Positions 1-5,479 of a stretch of 10,401 nucleotides of DNA are shown here, piece by piece (within the stretch, counting starts at the first letter, position 1; each line of letters begins with the position of its first letter). The translations under genes and the position numbers were made by a program. Location of the stretch: NCBI GenBank assembly GCA_019689615.1, contig JADGHD010000126.1, positions 1-10,401 of the forward strand, read 5' to 3'. Origin of the DNA: Frankia sp. (lineage in GTDB: Bacteria; Actinomycetota; Actinomycetes; Frankiales; Frankiaceae). The notes below the pieces were generated by a model. That model did no database searches, was not told the origin of the DNA, and saw only the letters and a program-made list of their open reading frames with translations.

Positions 1-23
1 GCTGGGGCGCCTAGCCCCCCCGC

Positions 24-53
24 GGGCCGGGGGTGGGGGGGCGGGCGGCGGGG
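24..53 (+). other. G-run cluster, potential G-quadruplex
   Basis: Five runs of three or more G lie close together on the plus strand: 24-26, 29-33, 35-41, 43-45 and 50-53, separated by 1-4 nt. This satisfies the usual G-quadruplex pattern (four runs of at least three G with loops up to 7 nt). It sits about 250 bp upstream of the PHP gene in non-coding sequence. Whether it folds in vivo cannot be told from sequence, and G-runs are more likely by chance in such a GC-rich genome, but the run of seven G is notable. Confidence 0.5.
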
Positions 54-60
54 CGGCCCG

Positions 61-78
61 CCGCGGGCGCGCCCGCGG
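61..78. repeat. 18-bp perfect palindrome
   Basis: CCGCGGGCG (61-69) is followed directly by its exact reverse complement CGCCCGCGG (70-78), with no spacer. Pairing stops at 60/79. A zero-spacer perfect palindrome is better suited to a dimeric DNA-binding protein than to an RNA hairpin, but no known operator is recognised. It lies between the G-run cluster and the 15-bp tandem repeat. Confidence 0.6.
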
Positions 79-88
79 ACGCCTTCCG

Positions 89-237
89 CGCCTGCCGTCA
101 GGCGCGTTCGCCGTCAGGACGCCCGTCGTCGGGTCGCCTGCCGTCGGGACGCCTGCCGTCGGTCGCCCGTCGTCGGGTCGCCTGCTGTCAGGTCGCCTGC
201 CGTCGGGTCGCCTGCCGTCAGGTGGCCTGCGGTCGAA
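89..237 (+). repeat. 15-bp minisatellite, about ten units
   Basis: A tandem array with consensus WCGCCTGCCGTCRGG. Clean units lie at 119-133, 134-148, 149-162 (14 bp, one base short), 163-177, 178-192, 193-207, 208-222 and a degenerate 223-237; two looser units precede (from about 89). Units vary mainly at T/C, G/A and C/T positions. The array lies directly upstream of the PHP gene. A frame reading through it would give pentapeptides, but the 14-bp unit shifts the frame in the middle, which argues against long-term coding use. No protein-coding gene is supported between 1 and 298; a 5-bp stem (GGGGC 4-8 / GCCCC 14-18) at the very edge may be the tail of an upstream terminator. Confidence 0.8.
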
Positions 238-298
238 GCGTCGTCGGCGCGGCGGGGGAGTGGCCGCGTCGGGATCCGTCCTCGTCCGGGAGCCGCCG

Positions 299-1168
299 GT
301 GCCGTCAACGATCGACCTGCACACCCACTCCACGGCCTCCGACGGGCTGCTCGCCCCGGGGGAGCTGGTCGCGGCGGCGGCCGAGGCCGGGGTACGGGTG
401 CTGGCGCTGACCGACCACGACACCACCGGCGGGATCGAGGCCGCGGCGGCGGCGCTGCGCCCGGGGATGACGCTGGTGCCCGGCGCCGAGGTGTCCTGCC
501 AGATGCGGGTCGCCGACGGCCGCGTGATCAGCATGCACGTCCTGGCGTACCTGTTCGACCCGGCGGAGCCGGCCTTCGCGCGGCTGCGCCGGCGGGTGCG
601 GGACAGCCGGGTCAACCGCGCCCAGCGGATGGTCGAGCGGCTGGTCGCCGACGGCCACCCGGTGAGCTGGGAGCGGATCCGGGAACGGGCCGGCGGCACG
701 GTTGGCCGGCCGCACATCGCCGACGCGCTGGTCGAGGCCGGGCTGGCCGCCGACTGGGACGAGGCGTTCGGCCAGGCCTGGATCGGCCACCGGGGGCGCT
801 ACTGGGTGGAGCGCTACGAGCCGGACGTCGCCGAGGCGCTGCGGCTGATCCACGGTGCCGGTGGGGTGAGCGTGTTCGCACACCCGTTCGGGCAGCGAGG
901 CCCGATCGTCGCCGAGGTGGACATCGAGACCATGGCCGGCCTCGGGCTGTCCGGGATCGAGGTGGGCCACCCGGACCACCCGCCGGCCACCCAGGAGCGG
1001 CTCGCCGGCATCGCGGCGGACCTGGGGCTGTTCGTCACCGGTTCCAGCGACTTCCACGGCGCGCGCGAGGGCAACGGCCGCGACGCCCTGGGCGCGTTCG
1101 GCACCGACGCCGAGGTGCTGGCGGCGATCGTCGAGCGCGCCACCGGGGACACCCTGCGCACGGCCTGA
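299..1168 (+). CDS. PHP-domain metal-dependent phosphoesterase
   Basis: A 289-residue cytosolic PHP (polymerase and histidinol phosphatase) protein of the TrpH/YciV type. Metal ligands expected of the family are visible: HTH at residues 8-10, D15, TDHDT (D39, H40), E64 in PGAE, H80, H195 in FAHP, and D251/H253 in SSDFH. GRPHIADALV (136-145) is characteristic of this subgroup. Characterised relatives hydrolyse nucleotide 3',5'-bisphosphates or act as 5'-3' exoribonuclease (RNase AM); which substrate applies here cannot be read from sequence. I chose GTG 299 because GGGAG (288-292) sits 6 nt upstream and family members begin just before IDLHTHS; GTG 260 in the same frame would add 13 poorly conserved residues. 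The gene stands alone and converges on the acyl-CoA dehydrogenase gene. Family assignment is secure. Confidence 0.93.
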   Translation: MPSTIDLHTHSTASDGLLAPGELVAAAAEAGVRVLALTDHDTTGGIEAAAAALRPGMTLVPGAEVSCQMRVADGRVISMHVLAYLFDPAEPAFARLRRRVRDSRVNRAQRMVERLVADGHPVSWERIRERAGGTVGRPHIADALVEAGLAADWDEAFGQAWIGHRGRYWVERYEPDVAEALRLIHGAGGVSVFAHPFGQRGPIVAEVDIETMAGLGLSGIEVGHPDHPPATQERLAGIAADLGLFVTGSSDFHGAREGNGRDALGAFGTDAEVLAAIVERATGDTLRTA

Positions 1169-1203
1169 CCGCCGGCCGCCCGGGGCGGGGCCGGCCGGCG
1201 GTC
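1167..1203. terminator. Bidirectional hairpin between convergent genes
   Basis: GACCGCCGGCC (1167-1177) is exactly complementary to GGCCGGCGGTC (1193-1203), giving an 11-bp GC-rich stem and a 15-nt loop that could pair further. It begins within the PHP stop codon and lies 26 bp from the end of the minus-strand dehydrogenase gene. There is no T-tract on either side, as is common for actinobacterial terminators. Position between converging genes supports termination in both directions. Confidence 0.65.
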
Positions 1204-1229
1204 AGCGAACCGGGCCGGGATGCCGGCGA

Positions 1230-2429
1230 CTACTGGGCGAGCTTGTACTCGCGCAGCAGGGCGCGGCTGATGATGCGCTTCTGCACCTCCGAGGTGCCCT
1301 CGCCGATCAGCATGAAGGGCGCCTCGCGGAACAGCCGCTCGACCTCGTACTCCTTCGAGTAGCCGTAGCCACCGTGGATCCGGAAGGCCTCGGTGGTGAC
1401 CTCGAAGCAGTACTCGCTGGCCAGGTACTTCGCCATCCCGGCCTCGACGTCGTTGCGCTCGCCCCGGTCCTTCTTGCGGGCGGCGTTGACCATCATGAGG
1501 TGGGCGGCTTCCACCTTGGTGGCCATCTCGGCGAGCTTGAACGCGATGGCCTGGTGGTCGGCGATCGGGTGGCCGAAGGTGCGGCGCTGCTGGGCGTAGG
1601 CGATGGCCAGCTCGAAAGCGCGGATCATGATTCCGCACGCGCGCGCGGCCACGTTGACCCGGCCGACCTCGACGCCGTCCATCATCTGGTAGAAACCGCG
1701 GCCGGCCGCCTCGGGCCCGCCGAGGATCGCTGACGCCGGTACCCGGTGGTTGTCGAGCACCATCTCGGTGGTCTCGACGCCCTTGTAGCCCATCTTCTCC
1801 AGTTTGCCGGGAATGGTCAGCCCGCCGGTCGTGCCGAAGCCGGGCTCCTTCTCCAGCAGGAAGGTGGTCATGTTCCTGTAGACCGAGTCGGCGCCCTCGT
1901 CGGTCTTCACCAGGGTGGCGACCACGCCGGCCCGGGCGCCGTTCGTCAGCCACATCTTCTGGCCGTTGATGACGTAGTCGTCGCCGTCCTTCACCGCCCG
2001 GGTGGTGATGGCGGCGACGTCCGAGCCGCAGCCCGGCTCGCTCATCGAGAACGCGCCGCGCAGCTCGCCGGTGGCCATCCGGGGGAGCAGCCGCCGCTTC
2101 TGCTCCTCGGTGCCGTGCTGCATCAGCAGGTAGGCGAGGATGAAGTGGGTGTTGATGATTCCGGCGACGCTCATCCAGCCGCGAGCGATCTCCTCGGCGA
2201 CGAGCGCGTAGGTGAGCAGCGACTCGCCGAGGCCGCCGTACTCCTCGGGGATCGTGATCCCGAAGAGCCCCATCTCCTTCATCCCCGTGACGATGTCCTC
2301 GGGGAACTCGTCCTTGTGCTCAAGCTCGGTGGCGTGCGGCAGAATCTCTCTGTCGACGAACGTCCGCACCGTCGCGAGGATGTCGGCCTGGACTTCCGTC
2401 AAACCGTCGGTCTGCGCGATCCTGCCCAT
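1230..2429 (-). CDS. Acyl-CoA dehydrogenase (methylsuccinyl-CoA dehydrogenase candidate)
   Basis: A 399-residue FAD-dependent acyl-CoA dehydrogenase, full length for the family. Visible signatures are AFSMSEPGCGSD (126-137) and YVINGQKMWLTNG (152-164), which line the FAD and substrate site, and IGEGTSEVQ near the end, where E377 is the expected catalytic base. The enzyme introduces an alpha-beta double bond into an acyl-CoA and passes electrons to ETF. The ATG start (2427-2429) has AAAGGGA at 2439-2445 with a 9-nt spacer. It follows the CitE-like lyase gene by 40 nt, so the two form an operon. From memory, the protein closely resembles the Streptomyces dehydrogenase encoded beside ccr and a malyl-CoA lyase, so methylsuccinyl-CoA to mesaconyl-CoA oxidation is a reasonable inference. 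A branched- or short-chain acyl-CoA substrate is the alternative. Confidence 0.93.
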   Translation of the reverse strand: MGRIAQTDGLTEVQADILATVRTFVDREILPHATELEHKDEFPEDIVTGMKEMGLFGITIPEEYGGLGESLLTYALVAEEIARGWMSVAGIINTHFILAYLLMQHGTEEQKRRLLPRMATGELRGAFSMSEPGCGSDVAAITTRAVKDGDDYVINGQKMWLTNGARAGVVATLVKTDEGADSVYRNMTTFLLEKEPGFGTTGGLTIPGKLEKMGYKGVETTEMVLDNHRVPASAILGGPEAAGRGFYQMMDGVEVGRVNVAARACGIMIRAFELAIAYAQQRRTFGHPIADHQAIAFKLAEMATKVEAAHLMMVNAARKKDRGERNDVEAGMAKYLASEYCFEVTTEAFRIHGGYGYSKEYEVERLFREAPFMLIGEGTSEVQKRIISRALLREYKLAQ

Positions 2430-2469
2430 TTCCCGCTGTCCCTTTCTGCTGGCTCGGCCGGTCTGCCGG

Positions 2470-3420
2470 TCACGCGACGGGCGGCTCGAACTTCCTGGTG
2501 CGCTGCATACCGGCCGCCCGGCCCTTGGCAGCGATGACCTGGGCCATCTTGGCGCTGGCCTCGTCGATCATCTCGTCGCCGAGCATGGCCGCGCCGCGCA
2601 GCCCGCCCGCCTCGGAGGTGTACCAGGCGTAGGCGTCGAGGATCAGCTCGGCGTGGTCGTAGTCCTCCTGCTGGGGCGAGTAAACCTCGTTGGCGGCGTC
2701 GATCTGGCCGGGGTGCAGCACCCACTTGCCGTCGTAGCCGAGCGCGGCCGACTTGCGCGCGACCTCCCGGAACCCGTCGGTGTCGCGGATCTGCAGGTAC
2801 GGCCCGTCGATCGCCTGCACGCCGCGGGCGCGGGCGGCCTCAAGAATCTTGAAAAGGACGTAGTGGAACGGGTCGCCCGGGTAGTCCGGGTTGAGCGCGC
2901 CGACGACCAGGGACGGCATGTTGATGGACGCCATGAAGTCGGCCGGGCCGAAGATGATCGTCTCGATCCGCGGGCTCGCGAAGGCGATCTCCTTCACGTT
3001 CGACAGCCCGAGCGCGTTCTCGATCTGGGCCTCGATACCGATGCGGCCGGGCGCGAGGCCCATGACCTCCTCGATCTGCGTGAGCAGGAGGTCGAGCCAC
3101 TGCACCTGGGCGGCGGTCTGCACCTTCGGCAGCATCACGCAGTCGAGGTTCTGGCCGGCGCCCTCGACCACCGTGATGACATCGCGGTAGGTCCATTTGG
3201 TGGTGAGGTCGTTGACGCGCACCACCCGGGTCTTACCGGCCCAGTCGCCCTCGTTCAGGGCGGCCACGACATTCGCGCGGGCCGACTCCTTGGCACCCGG
3301 GGCGACCGAGTCCTCAAGGTCGAGAAAAACCTGGTCCGCCGGCAGGCCCTGGGCCTTGCCAAGCATCTTCGTCGATGAGCCGGGAACGGCCAGGCAGGAA
3401 CGGCGAGGGCGAAGCGACAT
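2470..3420 (-). CDS. CitE-like HpcH/HpaI lyase, probable malyl/beta-methylmalyl-CoA lyase
   Basis: A 316-residue TIM-barrel protein of the HpcH/HpaI-CitE family, which cleave or form C-C bonds of CoA thioesters with Mg2+. Visible signatures are LDLEDS (33-38), the R68-V69-N70 motif, LPK (K99), IEAQIENALGL with E134 as likely metal ligand, FGPADF with D161 as second metal ligand, and GKWVLHPGQ (231-239). Overall it matches what I recall of Streptomyces malyl-CoA/beta-methylmalyl-CoA lyases of the ethylmalonyl-CoA pathway, which start just before LRPRRSCLAVPGS; this supports ATG 3418-3420 over the longer frame from 3507. No Shine-Dalgarno precedes this ATG, but a TACTAT -10-like box does (3428-3433). 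First gene of the operon with the acyl-CoA dehydrogenase. Substrate is inferred; a citramalyl- or malyl-CoA role is also possible. Confidence 0.9.
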   Translation of the reverse strand: MSLRPRRSCLAVPGSSTKMLGKAQGLPADQVFLDLEDSVAPGAKESARANVVAALNEGDWAGKTRVVRVNDLTTKWTYRDVITVVEGAGQNLDCVMLPKVQTAAQVQWLDLLLTQIEEVMGLAPGRIGIEAQIENALGLSNVKEIAFASPRIETIIFGPADFMASINMPSLVVGALNPDYPGDPFHYVLFKILEAARARGVQAIDGPYLQIRDTDGFREVARKSAALGYDGKWVLHPGQIDAANEVYSPQQEDYDHAELILDAYAWYTSEAGGLRGAAMLGDEMIDEASAKMAQVIAAKGRAAGMQRTRKFEPPVA

Positions 3421-3427
3421 GATCGAG

Positions 3428-3433
3428 ATAGTA
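3428..3433 (-). promoter_or_regulatory. -10-like box, leaderless start of lyase operon
   Basis: On the minus strand TACTAT ends 7 nt before the ATG of the CitE-like lyase gene, so the expected transcription start falls on or next to the A of ATG. There is no Shine-Dalgarno, consistent with a leaderless mRNA. I could not find a convincing -35 box at 16-19 nt spacing. Confidence 0.45.
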
Positions 3434-3488
3434 GCGTCCGGCCCGCGAAGACGCCCCTGATCGCGCATGTCGTGGATCACAGCCCGAA

Positions 3489-3572
3489 GGTGGTTTTCCC
3501 CACCCACTCGACCGTGTTCTGCCTGATGGTGGCCGAGGTAAGGGTCGCGGTGGAGGCAAGGGTTAGCACCCT
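3489..3572. promoter_or_regulatory. Repeat elements in the divergent promoter region
   Basis: Between the divergent lyase operon and the MgtE-like gene lie an inverted repeat GGTGG (3489-3493) / CCACC (3500-3504) with a 6-nt spacer, a direct repeat GAGGTAAGGGT (3535-3545) and GAGGCAAGGGT (3553-3563) with one mismatch and 18-bp period, and AGGGT (3559-3563) / ACCCT (3568-3572) around TAGC. This stretch is less GC-rich than the genes around it. Such elements are typical of operator sites, but I recognise no known regulator motif. Nothing else gene-like is seen in 3421-3600. Confidence 0.4.
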
Positions 3573-3645
3573 CACATTCCGATCATTCGTGCGCTGCCGG
3601 TCGGGTGGCCCGAAAGCCGGCGTCGGCCGGGCCGCCCGGGGCGCG

Positions 3646-3651
3646 TAACGT
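3646..3651 (+). promoter_or_regulatory. -10-like TAACGT upstream of MgtE-like gene
   Basis: TAACGT fits the actinobacterial TANNNT -10 pattern and would start transcription near 3658, upstream of a strong AGGGAGG (3676-3682). If used, it would exclude the upstream in-frame start at 3605. No clear -35 hexamer was found, so this is tentative. Confidence 0.25.
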
Positions 3652-3686
3652 GCCGGTGGCGTGGGATGACCTGGCAGGGAGGCGGT

Positions 3687-3779
3687 GTGACGCGACCAAC
3701 GCGGACGGCGCGGGCCCGGCGAGCGGCGTGGGCCCGGCAGGCGGTGCGGGCCCGGCGAGCGGACGGGACCCGGCGATGA
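3687..3779 (+). other. Possible 30-codon Arg-rich leader ORF
   Basis: A GTG at 3687 lies 4 nt after the best Shine-Dalgarno of the region, AGGGAGG (3676-3682), and opens a 30-codon frame ending in TGA 3777-3779. This TGA overlaps the ATG (3776-3778) of the MgtE-like gene as ATGA, the arrangement of translational coupling. The peptide would contain 11 arginines, four of them encoded by CGA. An overlapping GTG at 3685 is followed at once by TGA. Against it: the spacer is short, and off-frame reading of the 18-bp repeat automatically gives Arg-rich peptides. Confidence 0.2.
3707..3778 (+). repeat. Four 18-bp tandem repeats at MgtE-like start
   Basis: Four consecutive 18-bp units occupy 3707-3724, 3725-3742, 3743-3760 and 3761-3778, with consensus GGNGCGGGCCCGGCGAGC. 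The last unit has diverged so that its GCGAGC end is GCGATG and supplies the ATG chosen for the MgtE-like gene. In the frame of that gene they would read as hexapeptides of the form G-x-G-P-A-S, so they could be an N-terminal extension (from GTG 3605) or untranslated leader. Confidence 0.75.
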
Positions 3780-5143
3780 CCGCGGCGTCCCGCCAGGCGG
3801 CACCGTCGCGGCTGTTCTGCCGGCGGCTGGCCGGGCTGCTGGTGCTCGACCCGAACGGCGACGAGGTCGGCCGGATCCGGGACGCGGTGGTGACCCTGCG
3901 CCTGGGGCACACCCCGCCGCGGGTGCTCGGGCTCGTGGTGGAGGTCCCGCACCGGCGGATCTTCGTGCCGATGACCCGGGTGAACGGGGTCGAGTCGGGC
4001 GCGCTGATCCTGTCGTCCGCCCGGCTGAGCTGGCGCCGGTTCGAGCAGCGGGTCGGCGAGACCCTCGTGCTCGGCGAGCTGCTCGACCGGCGTGTGACCG
4101 AGGTGGCCACCGGCAACGAGGTGACGGTCGTCGACGCGGCGATCAGCCCGGTGCGCGGCGGCGAGTGGATCCTCGACCAGGTCGCCGTCAAGGTGGGCCG
4201 GGGCCGCCGCGGCCCGGTGCGCACGGTCAGCTGGGACGAGGTCACCGGCTTCTCGCTGCCCGAGGAGCGGCAGGGCGCGGCCAACCTGCTCGCCGCGTTC
4301 GAGAAGCTGCGGCCGGCCGACCTGGCGTCGCTGCTGCACGACCTGTCGCAGAAGCGCCGGGCCGAGGTCGCCGCAGCGCTCGACGACGAGCGGCTGGCCG
4401 ACGTGCTCGAGGAGCTGCCCGAGGACGAGCAGGTGGAGCTGCTCGCCGGGCTGGCCGACGACCGGGCGGCCGACGTGCTGGAGGCGATGGGCCCGGACGA
4501 CGCGGCAGACCTGCTGGGCGAGCTGCCGACCGAGGACGCCGAGCGGCTGCTGCAGCTGATGGAGCCCCGGGAGGCGGCGCCGGTGCGCCAGCTGCTGCGC
4601 TACGCCGACGACACCGCCGGCGGCATGATGACCAGCGAGCCGGTGATCCTCAGCCCGACCGCCACCGTCGCCGAGGCGCTGGCCAGGATCCGGGCGCCGG
4701 AGCTCTCGCCGGCGCTCGCCGCCCAGGTCTACGTGGTCCGCCCGCCGTACGAGACGCCGACCGGGCGCTACCTGGGGCTGGTCCACTTCCAGCGGCTGCT
4801 GCGGGAGCCGCCGGCGACGCTGGTCGGCGGGGTGCTCGACCTGGAGATCCGGCCGCTGCGGCCGGACACGCCGCTGGCCGCGGTGACCCGCTACCTGGCC
4901 TCCTACAACCTGGTGGCCGCGCCGGTGCTGGACGACGAGAACCGGCTGGTCGGTGTGGTCACCGTGGACGACGTGCTCGACCACATCCTGCCGTCGGACT
5001 GGCGGGAACGGCTGCTCGCCGACGACCTGCCGCCGGCCGAGGGGAGCTCGCCCGACCAGCCGGCCGGCGGGGAGCGAGCGGCGGACTGGGGCGGTGCGGC
5101 CGGCGGGCCCGGCTCCGGCGATCCCCCCGGCTCCGGGAACTGA
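3776..5143 (+). CDS. Soluble PRC-barrel / MgtE-N / CBS protein
   Basis: A 455-residue protein that combines a PRC-barrel-like N-terminus (about 12-75, with a second similar segment about 98-160), the helical MgtE N-domain with repeated ADLLGEL-type helices (about 168-275), and two CBS units (about 284-342 and 355-405). No hydrophobic transmembrane segment follows, so unlike MgtE it cannot itself be a Mg2+ channel; it is most likely a cytosolic sensor of Mg2+ or nucleotides. Mycobacterial Rv1232c has this architecture at about this length, which supports ATG 3776 (GGGA 3765-3768, 7-nt spacer). GTG 3605 in frame would add 57 residues including the hexapeptide repeats. The last 35 residues are Gly/Pro-rich and probably disordered. 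The partner transporter or ligand is unknown. No related membrane gene lies next to it here. Confidence 0.85.
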   Translation: MTAASRQAAPSRLFCRRLAGLLVLDPNGDEVGRIRDAVVTLRLGHTPPRVLGLVVEVPHRRIFVPMTRVNGVESGALILSSARLSWRRFEQRVGETLVLGELLDRRVTEVATGNEVTVVDAAISPVRGGEWILDQVAVKVGRGRRGPVRTVSWDEVTGFSLPEERQGAANLLAAFEKLRPADLASLLHDLSQKRRAEVAAALDDERLADVLEELPEDEQVELLAGLADDRAADVLEAMGPDDAADLLGELPTEDAERLLQLMEPREAAPVRQLLRYADDTAGGMMTSEPVILSPTATVAEALARIRAPELSPALAAQVYVVRPPYETPTGRYLGLVHFQRLLREPPATLVGGVLDLEIRPLRPDTPLAAVTRYLASYNLVAAPVLDDENRLVGVVTVDDVLDHILPSDWRERLLADDLPPAEGSSPDQPAGGERAADWGGAAGGPGSGDPPGSGN

Positions 5144-5158
5144 GCCGGAGCCGGGGGG
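5123..5158. terminator. Strong hairpin terminator with stop codon in the loop
   Basis: CCCCCCGGCTCCGG (5123-5136) pairs perfectly with CCGGAGCCGGGGGG (5145-5158), a 14-bp GC-rich stem with an 8-nt loop (5137-5144). The TGA stop of the MgtE-like gene (5141-5143) lies in the loop, so the left arm is coding. The right arm ends 15 bp before the stop of the convergent chorismate mutase gene, so the same structure can serve both directions. No T-tract. Confidence 0.8.
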
Positions 5159-5173
5159 CGGGCGCCGGCGGGC

Positions 5174-5479
5174 TCAGGTCAGCGAGCCGCGGCAGAGGGT
5201 GAGGACGGCGAGCGCGATCTCGACCCCCCGCGGGCCCAGGTCGTCGGCCCAGGCGGCGATGATCTCGTTCTCTCTGGCGTGCTGGACGCGCGGGCCACCG
5301 TCGGCGGTGCGCAGCGCCTGGATCTGGCGGGAGATGTCCCGGCGGGTCGCGACCAGGCTGCGCAGCTGGGCATCGATCGCGTCGATGGCGCGCCGGCCCT
5401 CCTCGATGGAGGCGACGACCGGCGCTGCCGGCGTGGAGGCGGGAGCGGCGTCCAGGCTGGCGTCGACGGTGTTGCTCAC
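5174..5479 (-). CDS. aroQ: Chorismate mutase, AroQ type (actinobacterial)
   Basis: A 101-residue all-helical chorismate mutase that would convert chorismate to prephenate for Phe/Tyr synthesis. It aligns by eye with M. tuberculosis Rv0948c: R30, R47, R57, R69 and E70 match that enzyme's active-site arginines and glutamate, and GGPRVQHARE (61-70) corresponds to its GGTRLVHSRE loop and helix. There is no signal peptide, so it is the intracellular form, which in mycobacteria is poorly active until bound by the DAHP synthase AroG. The end CRGSLT corresponds to the Rv0948c tail that contacts AroG. The first 25 residues are Ala/Pro-rich and likely disordered. GTG start at 5479 with GAAAGG (5488-5493) and an 8-nt spacer. 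The gene stands alone and converges on the MgtE-like gene. Confidence 0.92.
   Translation of the reverse strand: MSNTVDASLDAAPASTPAAPVVASIEEGRRAIDAIDAQLRSLVATRRDISRQIQALRTADGGPRVQHARENEIIAAWADDLGPRGVEIALAVLTLCRGSLT

Noticed and set aside
89..237. CRISPR-like array
   Set aside because: Units are 15 bp and directly adjacent, without unique spacers, and no cas gene other than a generic RecB/Cas4-fold nuclease 5.6 kb away is present.
114..308. Minus-strand frame with TAGDP-type pentapeptides over the 15-bp repeat
   Set aside because: It starts from TTG with no Shine-Dalgarno, overlaps the PHP start, loses the pentapeptide pattern after the 14-bp unit and shows no motif outside the repeat.
2470..3507. 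Longer start (3507) for the CitE-like lyase
   Set aside because: The additional 29 residues lack family similarity, no Shine-Dalgarno precedes 3507 or the ATG at 3468, and homologues as I recall them begin near the ATG at 3420.
3564..3590. CIRCE-like half site TTAGCAC
   Set aside because: The left half resembles the HrcA operator TTAGCACTC, but the expected GAGTGCTAA after 9 nt is absent, and no chaperone gene is nearby.
3572..4984. Open frame of 470 codons on the minus strand
   Set aside because: Antisense shadow of the MgtE-like gene, rich in Gln, His, Arg and Val, no domain recognised.
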